From positions 1-64,000 of the forward strand of contig CAYYXG010000010.1 of the NCBI GenBank assembly GCA_964475595.1: a DNA stretch of 64,000 nt, written 5' to 3'. The notes under the pieces are model-generated. The model was not told the origin of the DNA. It did not search any database and saw nothing but the letters and a program-made list of their open reading frames with translations. The position numbers and the translations under genes are program-made. Origin of the DNA: RGEC01 sp964475595 (lineage in GTDB: Bacteria > Bacteroidota > Bacteroidia > NS11-12g > UBA955). This document shows positions 27,495 through 36,501 of the stretch, piece after piece; the first letter of the stretch is position 1, and the number at the start of each line of letters is the position of its first letter.

Positions 27495-28259
27495 TCAGAT
27501 GAGGTAAAAGAAGGTAAATACAAATACCCATACAAGATCTACAAAGTGCCAGTACAAACCGGCCTTTTCAATCATTTCGTAATGACCACGCCGTTCAAAC
27601 GCGCCTCTGGCAGCCATTATGGTTACCACCACATTGATGATTACACCGCTGAATACATGGAAACCGTGGAAACCGGTTACAATGAAAAACAGCGCTGCAA
27701 ACGGTACCGGACCTGCTGTTCGGTATTCGGGTTGCCATTCAAAATGGTCACCAAAACCCAAAGCGCCAAAAACCTTTTGCCCTACTTCGGTAATACCAAA
27801 CTGGTTGCCGTACAAGGTTGCACCTTCTCCAATAAAAACAGACCATTCCCACGCCTGGCATCCCAAAAACATGGCACCACCAATGATGGTGTAAATCATG
27901 TATCGTACAACTTCCTTCTTGCTTTTACGATGACCCGCTTCTACCGCCAATACCATGGTCACAGAAGACAAAATCAGGATAAAGGTCATCAAACTCACAA
28001 ACAGCAACGGAAGGTGAAGACCGTGCATGAATGGGAAGTGGTTAAAAATCGCTGCAGGATCAGGCCAGTTGGTTACGATAGGGGATTGCACGTTGCTGAA
28101 GCGCTGTGCACCGTATTGTACCAGCAAGCTGGAGAAAGTGAATGCGTCAGAAAGAAGGAAAAGCCACATCATGAGCTTTCCGTAACTAACATTAAAAGGA
28201 GACCTTCCACCGGCCCACATGGGCTGTTGTTCAAAGGCCGCTTGTTGATGATTCGCCAT
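27495..28259 (-). CDS. Cytochrome c oxidase subunit III (254 residues)
   Basis: A seven-helix subunit III. Signatures are SYGKLMMWLFLLSDAFTFSS near the start, ITGFHGFHVFSG in the centre (ITGxHGxHV) and YWHFVDLVWVFVFTFFYL at the end. It belongs to the core aa3-type complex in the inner membrane. It is the second of two adjacent subunit III-like genes, 9 nt after the other. Confidence 0.96.
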   Translation of the reverse strand: MANHQQAAFEQQPMWAGGRSPFNVSYGKLMMWLFLLSDAFTFSSLLVQYGAQRFSNVQSPIVTNWPDPAAIFNHFPFMHGLHLPLLFVSLMTFILILSSVTMVLAVEAGHRKSKKEVVRYMIYTIIGGAMFLGCQAWEWSVFIGEGATLYGNQFGITEVGQKVFGALGFGDHFEWQPEYRTAGPVPFAALFFIVTGFHGFHVFSGVIINVVVTIMAARGAFERRGHYEMIEKAGLYWHFVDLVWVFVFTFFYLI

Positions 28260-28268
28260 TGTTCAATA

Positions 28269-28871
28269 TTACCCTGCGAAATAAAGGAATAAATACAAAT
28301 AAATCCACAACAACCCAACAAAATGCCAATAAGTGTGGGTAACCTTCATCAGCGTGAGCTCTTTTTTATGAACTTGAAACCTGAAAGCCTTTGTTAATGT
28401 GACAGTTAACAAAATCATTCCACCCAACACGTGCAGCACATGGACAAAAGAAATTACATACACATAGCTGGCGGAAATATCTTCAGGATCTGCGTTTACA
28501 AACATCAAACCCCTCGAAGTCATGTCCTTCCATCCTAAATATTGCATTAGACAAAATAATATGCCCAATATCCAGGTAACTGCCAGAAAAATCCTGTTGG
28601 ACGGCAATTCGTCATTCTTGGCAGCCCTATAAGCCATATAGATGGTAACACTGCTTACTATTGCCACCACTGCAGAAATCAAAAACTGTATGGGCAGATC
28701 AAACTTAGTCCAGGTATTCTTTGCCATTGCATCCGGCATGTGCACGATATAGGCACTTACAAAGGCCGCAAACAGCATACAGCTTGCAATGATCATCAGT
28801 ACCAGATTAAAGCGCATCGGCTCAATCCGGTAATTCTCTTTGTTCTTCTTAACAACAGTTTTAGCGTTCAT
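28269..28871 (-). CDS. Cytochrome c oxidase subunit III-like protein (200 residues)
   Basis: A five-helix, shorter member of the subunit III family, with YVISFVHVLHVLGGMILL and the C-terminal THTYWHFVGLLWIYLYLFLY signature. Its N-terminus (NYRIEPMRFNLVLMIIASC) is typical of the first of the two Bacteroidota subunit III genes. Adjacent duplicated subunit III genes of unequal length are common in this phylum; each probably supplies part of the complex. 4 nt lie between it and the upstream ctaB gene. Confidence 0.93.
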   Translation of the reverse strand: MNAKTVVKKNKENYRIEPMRFNLVLMIIASCMLFAAFVSAYIVHMPDAMAKNTWTKFDLPIQFLISAVVAIVSSVTIYMAYRAAKNDELPSNRIFLAVTWILGILFCLMQYLGWKDMTSRGLMFVNADPEDISASYVYVISFVHVLHVLGGMILLTVTLTKAFRFQVHKKELTLMKVTHTYWHFVGLLWIYLYLFLYFAG

Positions 28872-28875
28872 TTAT

Positions 28876-29751
28876 TTAGAATAATATGTATGTAACAAAT
28901 ACCACAGGGGTGTATAGGAATGATGTGTAGAGAAGTTTTCTTGCATCAGATACTTCCAACGTTTGATGAAGCTTTATTGCATAATACAAAAATAAGGCTC
29001 CGGAGGGCAATACCCCAAGCAGCGACCAAACATTACTCATGCCATACAATACCGGCATCACGCTGGTGGCGATCAGTATAAGAGTGTAAATCACTATCTG
29101 CAATGCGCTGTATTTATCGCGGCCCCCTTTGCTAGGCAATAGCCAGTAGCCGGCTTTCTGATAATCATCATGCAAAAGCCAGGCAATGGCCCAAAAGTGA
29201 GGAAACTGCCAGAAAAACTGCACCAAAAACAGGATGATACCGGCGTCATCAATTACCCCGGTCGCTGCAGTGTAGCCAATTAGAGGCGGTAACGCACCGG
29301 GAATGGCACCCACCATCACCGCTAGGGGAGTTACGCCTTTTAAGGGCGTATAAACAAAAACATACAACACTAAGGACAGTGCTCCTAAAATGGTGGTTAA
29401 CAGCGGCGCAGTAAAAAGTAAAATCACAATTCCCAACAGGCCACAAAACAGGGAAAATATGCGAGCCTGCGTTTCACTTAAACGCCCTTCTACGACCGGC
29501 CTACTTTGGGTTCTGGACATTTGGCTGTCCTGGGATTTTTCAAGCAACTGATTCAGCCCATTGGAACCAAATACAATGAACAATCCTCCGAGTAAAACAC
29601 CTAGAAAAACAAACCAGCTGAAGCCACTGAGACTCCCATCCGTGGAATTGAATTTACAACCCAGTAAATAACCAAATACCGAAGTGGCTACAACGGTAGA
29701 TGTTAGGCGGAATTTTACCAGATCAAAATATGCTTTAAAAGTGGTTTTCAC
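28876..29751 (-). CDS. ctaB: Protoheme IX farnesyltransferase (heme O synthase)
   Basis: 291 residues and nine helices of the UbiA prenyltransferase superfamily. It adds a farnesyl group to heme b, making heme O, the precursor of heme A. Motifs: LVKFRLTSTVVATS near the start, NQLLEKSQDSQMSRTQSRP (first polar active-site loop, with D and the conserved R-T-x-x-R-P), YTPLKGVTPLAVMVGAIPGALPPLIG, and HFWAIAWLLHDDYQKAG (second acidic motif). Followed by subunit III genes. Confidence 0.95.
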   Translation of the reverse strand: MKTTFKAYFDLVKFRLTSTVVATSVFGYLLGCKFNSTDGSLSGFSWFVFLGVLLGGLFIVFGSNGLNQLLEKSQDSQMSRTQSRPVVEGRLSETQARIFSLFCGLLGIVILLFTAPLLTTILGALSLVLYVFVYTPLKGVTPLAVMVGAIPGALPPLIGYTAATGVIDDAGIILFLVQFFWQFPHFWAIAWLLHDDYQKAGYWLLPSKGGRDKYSALQIVIYTLILIATSVMPVLYGMSNVWSLLGVLPSGALFLYYAIKLHQTLEVSDARKLLYTSFLYTPVVFVTYILF

Positions 29752-29768
29752 AGGGTATTATATTAACA

Positions 29769-30851
29769 TTATTCAAGCCCAATGGGTTTGGCAATTCTCC
29801 AATAAAAAATTATAATAGGTAAAGAAGCCCCAAGCACAATATGAAGCACCTGCGTCACCGGTGGTAAAACCCAATTGATATTGATGGCTCCAAGCACAAT
29901 CTGGATTAAAATAAGCAAACCCAGCCATGCGGTGACGCGGGCTTGTAAAGGCCATACCTGCCGACGACGCTTCCATATCCATATTGTGTAACCCAAAAAC
30001 ACAAAAGGCAAATAACGATGCACCGCAAATGACAACCCCATGGCAGCCCAGTTTAAAACACCTTCATCCTGTAGTTTACCGGCAAGTGCAAGTGATTCAA
30101 CCTGCTCCCGGGCCAGCGTTCCAAGAAATACAATAAAGAAAGACATTATCATCATCACGTTCCAATGGGCATTACCTTTCTTTTCATTTGAATGAAAAAC
30201 AAATGGGTGTTGCTGTTGAATGGCAAGCAATGTAAATAGAATGCTTAGAAAAGACAGCATAAAATGTACTGATACTATTCCCGGCAAAAGATTTGTAGCT
30301 ACAACTATGCTTCCTAACCATGCATTAAACAGCAGGGCAATAAATCCTAATGTAGCAAACACAAAAGTGTTTCTGGACGATTTGAGAAACCTGAACGACA
30401 ACAACCAGAAAAGCAGTGCAAACAATCCGGCAAGCACTCCGAACAGTCTATTGATATATTCAATCCATGCCTTGGCAGCATTGAATACTTCCGGCTGTTG
30501 AATAGTCTTGTTGCTTCTGATTTCGGCCGCCTTTTCAGTCCAGCCAAGCTTTTCAAGGGTATTGGCAAAACGATTTACTTTTTGAATGCGTTTTTCAAGA
30601 AAAACCTGCATATAATTGGGCGGCAACTGACAATCGCAAGTAGGAGGTGCGAGCAAACCAAAGCATTTCGGCCAGTCCGGGCAACCCATACCGCTGCCCG
30701 TAACCCTAACCAATCCGCCCAGCAGGAACAATAAAAAAACAGACGAACAGGCGATAATACCTGTTCGTCTGAAAAATTTTTGGGTGAATATACTTTGCAG
30801 TGAAGACAAGGACCTATCAGCTCCAGCCAAACACGCGTTTGATGGCGGCAA
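29769..30851 (-). CDS. ctaA: Heme A synthase (COX15/CtaA family)
   Basis: 360 residues, eight helices. It oxidises heme O to heme A. The family signature GGLVRVTGSGMGCPDWPKCFG is present near the N-terminus, a periplasmic loop carries a cysteine pair in PPTCDCQLPP, and the conserved histidines appear in IVSVHFMLSF, SFAVHRYLPF and TQVLHIVLGA. Its start overlaps the end of ctaD by 35 nt; no internal ATG gives a complete first helix. Confidence 0.94.
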   Translation of the reverse strand: MPPSNACLAGADRSLSSLQSIFTQKFFRRTGIIACSSVFLLFLLGGLVRVTGSGMGCPDWPKCFGLLAPPTCDCQLPPNYMQVFLEKRIQKVNRFANTLEKLGWTEKAAEIRSNKTIQQPEVFNAAKAWIEYINRLFGVLAGLFALLFWLLSFRFLKSSRNTFVFATLGFIALLFNAWLGSIVVATNLLPGIVSVHFMLSFLSILFTLLAIQQQHPFVFHSNEKKGNAHWNVMMIMSFFIVFLGTLAREQVESLALAGKLQDEGVLNWAAMGLSFAVHRYLPFVFLGYTIWIWKRRRQVWPLQARVTAWLGLLILIQIVLGAININWVLPPVTQVLHIVLGASLPIIIFYWRIAKPIGLE

Positions 30852-32715
30852 ACATAACGTTTTCCGCTACTTCTTCTTTTTTGGTTGATTTGCGCTTGGG
30901 TGCAGAACCATGTCCATCGCCTCCGATACCGGCATTGTCGGACTCATCGGGCACGTACTGTGGGAAATAGTCATCCTCACGGTCGGGACGGCTGTACTCA
31001 TAAGGACCGCGATAAACCTCAGGAATAGCACCGGGCCAGTTACCATGCAGATGCTTTACAGGAGCGCTCCATTCGAGGGTATTGCTCTGCCATGGGTTCT
31101 GCTCCGATTTTTTACCGCGGAAAATGCTGTAAAAGAAGTTCCATAGAAACAGCAACTGAGCTGCACCGCCAACAATAGCAGCAATGGTCATCATCTTGTT
31201 TACATCCATCCATACGTCAAACTCTTTTACCAGGGTAAACATATAGTAACGGCGGGGCACACCGGCAAGACCCATAAAGTGCATGGGGAAGAATACCAGG
31301 TATGCAGTGATAAAGGTAATCCAGAAGTGGAACTGACCCAGGGTATTGTTTAGCATGCGGCCATACATGCGGGGGAACCAGTGGTAGATACCCGCAAACA
31401 TTCCAAAGATAGCAGATGAACCCATTACCAGGTGGAAGTGGGCAACCACAAAGTAACTATCGTGAAGCTGAATATCGAGTGCGGCATTACCCAAGTAAAT
31501 ACCGGTAAGTCCACCTGAGATAAAGAATGAAACCAGACCGATAGAAAAAAGCATAGCGGGTGTAAAACGCAGGTTGCCTTTCCACAGGGTTGTAAGATAG
31601 TTAAAGACTTTTACCGCTGACGGCACCGCAATAATCAGTGTGAGTATCATGAACACGCTGCCCAGGAAGGGATTCATACCGGTAATGAACATGTGGTGCC
31701 CCCAAACGATAAAGGACAGAAATGAAATGCCCATCAAAGAAATGACCATGGCGGTATATCCAAAGATCGGCTTACGGGCGTTGGTTGAAATAACCTCAGA
31801 GGTAATACCCAAAGCCGGCATCAAAATGATGTATACTTCAGGGTGACCGAGGAACCAGAAAAGGTGCTGATAAAGTACAGGACTTCCACCAATGTTTTCC
31901 ATTGCCCCTACCCCCTCAAGGTATATATCCGAGAGGTAAAATGAAGTTCCAAAGCTGCGGTCAAAAATTAGGAATAAACCTGCACCCAGCAATACGGGGA
32001 ATGACAGCAGACCCAGCACAGCGGTAAAGAAGAACGCCCAGATGGTAAGCGGCATGCGGTTCATACTCATACCTTTGGTACGCATGTTCAATACAGTACT
32101 GATATAGTTAATACCACCCAATAGGGCAGATACAATAAACAACACGATGGCCACCAGCCAAAGGGTCATTCCAAGACCGGAACCCGGCATGGCTTTTTCC
32201 AGGGCACTCAGCGGAGGGTAAACAGTCCATCCGGCAGATGCAGGACCCGTTTCAACACCTACAGAGATGAGCAATACCACTGAAGACAGGAAAAAGAACC
32301 AGTAGCTGAGCATGTTCATGAAGGGCGATGCCATATCACGGGCACCCACTTGCAATGGAATCAGCAGATTGGAGAATGTTCCGCTCAGTCCGGCAGTAAG
32401 CACGTAAAATACCATGATGGTTCCATGAATGGTAACCAAACCCATGTAGAAGTTGGGATCCAATTTTCCGTCCTGGGCCCATTTGCCCAAAAGCATTTCC
32501 ATGATGCCAAACTTCTCATCGGGCCATGCCAGCTGCATGCGGAAAAGAAGAGACATAACCAGTCCGACAATACCCATTACAATACCTGTTATCAGGAATT
32601 GCTTTGAGATCATTTTGTGATCCATGGAGAACACATATTTGCTAATAAAGCTTTCTTTGTGCTCGTGATGATCGTGTCCGTGGTGGTGGTCTGTATGTAA
32701 AGCTGCGGTGCTCAT
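30817..32715 (-). CDS. ctaD: Cytochrome c oxidase subunit I
   Basis: 632 residues, the catalytic subunit of the aa3-type oxidase with 12 core helices. Heme and CuB ligands are visible: the low-spin heme H in VTIHGTIMVFYVL, CuB/cross-linked H-Y in FLGHPEVYI, the H-H pair in VWGHHMFITG, and the heme a3 and a ligands in HDSYFVVAHFHLVMG. The N-terminus is histidine-rich (HTDHHHGHDHHEH), which may bind metal. The C-terminal tail (residues about 560-632) is acidic then basic. 18 nt separate it from ctaC. Confidence 0.98.
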   Translation of the reverse strand: MSTAALHTDHHHGHDHHEHKESFISKYVFSMDHKMISKQFLITGIVMGIVGLVMSLLFRMQLAWPDEKFGIMEMLLGKWAQDGKLDPNFYMGLVTIHGTIMVFYVLTAGLSGTFSNLLIPLQVGARDMASPFMNMLSYWFFFLSSVVLLISVGVETGPASAGWTVYPPLSALEKAMPGSGLGMTLWLVAIVLFIVSALLGGINYISTVLNMRTKGMSMNRMPLTIWAFFFTAVLGLLSFPVLLGAGLFLIFDRSFGTSFYLSDIYLEGVGAMENIGGSPVLYQHLFWFLGHPEVYIILMPALGITSEVISTNARKPIFGYTAMVISLMGISFLSFIVWGHHMFITGMNPFLGSVFMILTLIIAVPSAVKVFNYLTTLWKGNLRFTPAMLFSIGLVSFFISGGLTGIYLGNAALDIQLHDSYFVVAHFHLVMGSSAIFGMFAGIYHWFPRMYGRMLNNTLGQFHFWITFITAYLVFFPMHFMGLAGVPRRYYMFTLVKEFDVWMDVNKMMTIAAIVGGAAQLLFLWNFFYSIFRGKKSEQNPWQSNTLEWSAPVKHLHGNWPGAIPEVYRGPYEYSRPDREDDYFPQYVPDESDNAGIGGDGHGSAPKRKSTKKEEVAENVMFAAIKRVFGWS

Positions 32716-32733
32716 ATTAGTTTACTTTTCAGA

Positions 32734-34203
32734 TTAACGAATGGTAACAGTATTGGGTTTAACAAGGGTTGAAGAATCCTGCGTATTGGAGGGAGTTGGA
32801 ACAGCAGCAGAAGGAGCCACGAATGGTGCCTGGGTCGCCATCCAGGTATTGTATTCTGCCTCAGAACCTACTACGGTGATCTTAATTTTCATGTTGTAGT
32901 GGGCTCCGCCGCATATTTTGTTGCAATACAGGTAAAAGTCGAAGTCTTTGTTATTCTTTTCTGTACGGGCTTGCTCCGTAGTTTTGTTAGGGGTAAACGA
33001 GAACCAGGTTGCCATACCAGGCACTACATTCATCTGACCGCGAAAATCGGGGAACCATGCGGAGTGAATCACATCCCTGGCGCGGAAGTTAAAGGTGTAG
33101 GACTTACCCTTTACCAATACAACTTCAGTGGTGATTTTATCATCGTTGCCCGCATTGTTAAAGACTTTTTGATCTTTGCGATAGGTAGTGATGCGGCTAA
33201 TGGTTGTAATCTTGCGGCGCAGGTCTTTTTTTAACTGCCTTACATAGGCACCGGACTCTGCGTCTTCCATTTTATTTTTTAAATCTTTATAGATTGCAGG
33301 ATAAGCAGTTGCATTGCTTCCGGTATTGAAGTTCACGAATGCGGTCTTCCATGCTGTGGCTGAATCGGACGCAGAAGCAATCTGGCTATTCAGAAGCGCT
33401 GTGTCCCTTTTGAGGTCGACCAAAAGCGAATCTACATGCTCAGAAACTGCAAGACCCAGTGGGTTCTTACCACTGATGAAAGTAAAGTGACTGTTGCCAA
33501 AGGTTTTATCATCACCGGCATATCGGGCTTTCCATCCAAACTGATATGCAAAAACCTCAATTTCCTGAGCATCTTTAGGCTTCTCGGCAGTGATTTTGGT
33601 CCATGTATTGAAACCGCGAAGCACCAAAAAGGTAAGAACAATCGCAGGAACCACAGTCCAAATCAACTCGAGTTTGTTATTGTGAAAATAATAGTGTGCT
33701 TTTTGGCCATCGCGGTAGCGGTATTTGAACATGAAATAGAAAAGCAGTGCTTCTGTTATGGCAAATACCACGAAGGTGAATCCGAAAGTCCAGTTAAACA
33801 TACTGTCAATGGTTTCGCCATGCTCAGAGTACGAATCCCCTATCATAACATATTTGCCATGATAAATCATTTCATACCAGATTCCGCCAACAGACGCAAC
33901 CAGGAAAACAATGGCAATCCAGCGGTTGGTGCTGTTCCAGTTGATTACCTTTTTACCGGTGATTTTCTCAGTGAGTGATCCAATATCGAAAGCCCTGGCG
34001 ATGATGAGAATAATCAGGACTGCCAATATGCAATAGCTGATAAATTCCCAGTCCCAATTAGCCAGGCTAAACTCCTGAGGAGGCTGAACAACATCAGACG
34101 CAGACTGAGCGAAAGCAAAAAAAGGCAAGGATAACAATAACATCGCCGAGAACAGTTTCTTGTTGAGAAATTCAGCGATAACGGACAAATGGTGATTCTT
34201 CAT
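32734..34203 (-). CDS. ctaC: Cytochrome c oxidase subunit II with large insertion
   Basis: 489 residues, longer than usual. A signal-like helix (1-32), hydrophobic helices at about 54-70, 94-110, 135-159 and 180-198, then the periplasmic CuA domain. CuA ligands: H380 (DVIHSAW), C427, C431, H435 and M438 (CNKICGGAHYNM). The glutamate normally found between the cysteines (CxExC) is lysine here. Residues about 251-355 form a charged, alpha-helical insertion (EHVDSLLVDLKRD to YRKDQKVFNNAGND) between two strands of the cupredoxin fold. No fused cytochrome c domain. First gene of the operon, behind a well-formed promoter. Confidence 0.96.
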   Translation of the reverse strand: MKNHHLSVIAEFLNKKLFSAMLLLSLPFFAFAQSASDVVQPPQEFSLANWDWEFISYCILAVLIILIIARAFDIGSLTEKITGKKVINWNSTNRWIAIVFLVASVGGIWYEMIYHGKYVMIGDSYSEHGETIDSMFNWTFGFTFVVFAITEALLFYFMFKYRYRDGQKAHYYFHNNKLELIWTVVPAIVLTFLVLRGFNTWTKITAEKPKDAQEIEVFAYQFGWKARYAGDDKTFGNSHFTFISGKNPLGLAVSEHVDSLLVDLKRDTALLNSQIASASDSATAWKTAFVNFNTGSNATAYPAIYKDLKNKMEDAESGAYVRQLKKDLRRKITTISRITTYRKDQKVFNNAGNDDKITTEVVLVKGKSYTFNFRARDVIHSAWFPDFRGQMNVVPGMATWFSFTPNKTTEQARTEKNNKDFDFYLYCNKICGGAHYNMKIKITVVGSEAEYNTWMATQAPFVAPSAAVPTPSNTQDSSTLVKPNTVTIR

Positions 34204-34229
34204 TTATGCCAATTATGGATTTTGTGGTG

Positions 34230-34258
34230 CAAATTTAAGTATCCGTTGCATGTTTCAA
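34230..34258 (-). promoter_or_regulatory. Promoter of the cytochrome oxidase operon
   Basis: On the minus strand TTG (34258-34256), an 18-nt spacer, then TAAATTTG (34237-34230), a good match to the Bacteroidota housekeeping promoter. The ctaC ATG is 26 nt downstream of the -7 element, leaving a leader of about 20 nt. It should serve all 11 genes down to 25303. Confidence 0.65.
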
Positions 34259-34315
34259 GCAAAATTTGCGAAAAAATGAGAAAGTTTATTAACGCACTGA
34301 CAAATGGCGCATCTA

Positions 34316-35677
34316 TTAGCGTCTGCTTTGGGTTTTAACCATTTCAAGCAGAAGCATTTGCTGGTTGGAATCGGGCAAAATGTGGATATTGTTCCCACCA
34401 CCCAGTGCACTGAGTTGTTTGAGCATCTCCAATGCAGCAGGATTCTGTCCTACCATGATGGTACTAAGGTGTATTCCGGTTGCAGCTGCCTCTGAAATCA
34501 TTTTCTCCATGGCTTTTCGGCTTAGCCCCCCAGTAGTAAACACACCATCTGTTACGATTACGATTTGGTTGTTGCCATCGGCTTGAAAATATTGTTTTGC
34601 CTGCTGATATGCCAATTTGAGGGCAGCTCCGCCATTGGTACCTCCCTCGGCTTTCAAGCGATTAATGCGACTGTAAATACTATCCTTATTATCTATAGGG
34701 CCGTGCGGGTGAATGATTTTGGCATCGTTGCTAAATCCTACCACTCCCAGACGGTCACTACTTCGTAAAGCCGATACCAGGATGGCCATGGTGGATTTCA
34801 GTGTCTCCATTTTACCGTCGCGCTTCATGCTCATGCTGGCATCTACAATGAAAACCAGGTTATTGGTTCTGTAAGTGTTGCTTTCGAGTAACTCATCTTC
34901 CGGGTGAATATGCGCTTCCTCATCAATCGTGTCCATGAGCAACAGTTCGGAAGCTGTTGCGTCTCTGCCTCCGGTTGAAGTCGGGGCGGGCTCCCTAACT
35001 TCTTCCACCGGTTTTGGATCCATGTATACTATGAAATTGCGCTGATAGGGTTCCAGCGTAATGAGGGCCAGGTAGTCATCAAAGTCTTGCTTGGTACATG
35101 CAATGCGGTAATTGCCCGGAATAATAGCCATGCGGAATCCATCTCCTTGTGGTTCCAGTCGAATTCGCTTGCCATTGCTTTCTTTCACAGAAAACTCATC
35201 AGGTTTTATGCGCTCATCGGTATTGCGGTTGCGGATTTCCACCTGCACCATTTTTTCAAGTTTGTTTTCGTCAGCATTGGCGGGATTTACCACCGGACAG
35301 CGCAACTGTGCCGAAGGATCAAATCCTTTAATATCTCCCTTCAATTTAAATACCAGGGGTTCTGCTCTGCTACTGACATACAGGGGCACATCCAGCGAAA
35401 ATTTGCCTTTTCGGGTGGTGTAGTATACCATCATTATCTCAGCAGTTTTACCCGGTTCAACCAAACGGCTGGAAAAATACACCGCAACATTTTCCTTGTA
35501 GTAGGTAGGCAAAAACACGAAATCCTTGTCGGTGGCGTTTCGTACCTTGAAGCGTGCCGTGTCATTTTTCCAGAATAGTACATCGCCGAAATCCCACACT
35601 TGCCTGTCGGGAAGGACATCCTGGGCCGCAAGTCGGCTAAAAATAAACAGAAAGAAGACAGCGGTGGCTCGAAACAT
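34316..35677 (-). CDS. Secreted protein with DUF1573-like and von Willebrand factor A domains
   Basis: 453 residues from the ATG at 35677 (8 codons into a longer frame), which begins with a clean signal peptide ending AAQ. Residues about 20-115 resemble the DUF1573 beta-sandwich (WDFGDVLFWKNDTARFKVRN). A linker with a beta-domain (about 125-220) precedes the VWA domain (about 273-450), whose metal site (MIDAS) is intact: DASMS at 279-283, and IVTDGVF further on. VWA domains bind protein partners through a divalent cation. A periplasmic or surface adhesion role is likely; the partner is unknown. No sorting tail. It is the last gene of a minus-strand set with rsmA, and precedes the oxidase promoter by 57 nt. 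Confidence 0.85.
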   Translation of the reverse strand: MFRATAVFFLFIFSRLAAQDVLPDRQVWDFGDVLFWKNDTARFKVRNATDKDFVFLPTYYKENVAVYFSSRLVEPGKTAEIMMVYYTTRKGKFSLDVPLYVSSRAEPLVFKLKGDIKGFDPSAQLRCPVVNPANADENKLEKMVQVEIRNRNTDERIKPDEFSVKESNGKRIRLEPQGDGFRMAIIPGNYRIACTKQDFDDYLALITLEPYQRNFIVYMDPKPVEEVREPAPTSTGGRDATASELLLMDTIDEEAHIHPEDELLESNTYRTNNLVFIVDASMSMKRDGKMETLKSTMAILVSALRSSDRLGVVGFSNDAKIIHPHGPIDNKDSIYSRINRLKAEGGTNGGAALKLAYQQAKQYFQADGNNQIVIVTDGVFTTGGLSRKAMEKMISEAAATGIHLSTIMVGQNPAALEMLKQLSALGGGNNIHILPDSNQQMLLLEMVKTQSRR

Positions 35678-35715
35678 GGTATTTATGAACAATAACGGCA
35701 AAAATACGGCCGAAA

Positions 35716-36501
35716 TTATAAGTCAGGTGAATCCCACCGTGCCGCCAGCATGATAAAAGTCTCTACCGGTAGCTGTTCTGCTCTCTTTCCTTTGAGTTCA
35801 TCAGGCAATACAAAGGTTGGTCTGGACGATGTGAGGGGTTTAAGTGCGTTGGATAAGGTCTTTCTTCGTTGGTTAAAGGCGGTTTTCACCACCAGCGCAA
35901 GGCTTTTATACGTGCAGTCGGGTGGCAGATCCTTCCGCACACAGGCCATCACACCGCTTTTAACGGCCGGTGGCGGGTTAAAACTGCCTTCATTTACGGT
36001 AAATAGGTATTTACAATCATAGAATGCCTGCAGCAGCACGCTGGTTACACCGTACTCTTTATTGCCATGTTCGGCGCAAAATCGTCTTGCCACTTCACGT
36101 TGAAACATCCCTCCGAAAAACCGTATTGGGTTTTGGGCTTCCAGCACCCGGAATGCAATCTGGGTGGAGATGTTATAGGGATAATTGCCAATTACCGCAA
36201 CATTTCCATTACCAAAAAGTACATCTTCCGTAATGGCCAAAAAATCACCCTGAAGAATATTTAAATCTTTGGCCCAGCCCTGAAGTCTCAGCCATTCCAC
36301 ACTTTCTTTATCAATCTCCACACAATGCAGGGCTGCACCATGGGTTTCCAGCAAAGGTCTGGTGAGAATTCCCATTCCGGGGCCCACTTCTACCACACGG
36401 CTCCATTCACCCTGTGGAATTGATGTTGCAATTCTTAACGCAATCGCAGGATCAGTGAGAAAATGCTGACCCAGCTGTTTTTTGGGTGCCACTTTTTGCA
36501 T
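35716..36501 (-). CDS. rsmA: 16S rRNA (adenine1518-N6/adenine1519-N6)-dimethyltransferase
   Basis: 261 residues, normal length. RsmA (KsgA) dimethylates two adenines in the 3'-terminal helix of 16S rRNA late in small-subunit assembly. Motifs: KKQLGQHFLTDPAIA, SAM-binding VVEVGPGMGILTRPL, and the catalytic NYPYNIST (N-x-P-Y). The start shares one base with the stop of the upstream HD gene (TGATG). Confidence 0.97.
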   Translation of the reverse strand: MQKVAPKKQLGQHFLTDPAIALRIATSIPQGEWSRVVEVGPGMGILTRPLLETHGAALHCVEIDKESVEWLRLQGWAKDLNILQGDFLAITEDVLFGNGNVAVIGNYPYNISTQIAFRVLEAQNPIRFFGGMFQREVARRFCAEHGNKEYGVTSVLLQAFYDCKYLFTVNEGSFNPPPAVKSGVMACVRKDLPPDCTYKSLALVVKTAFNQRRKTLSNALKPLTSSRPTFVLPDELKGKRAEQLPVETFIMLAARWDSPDL

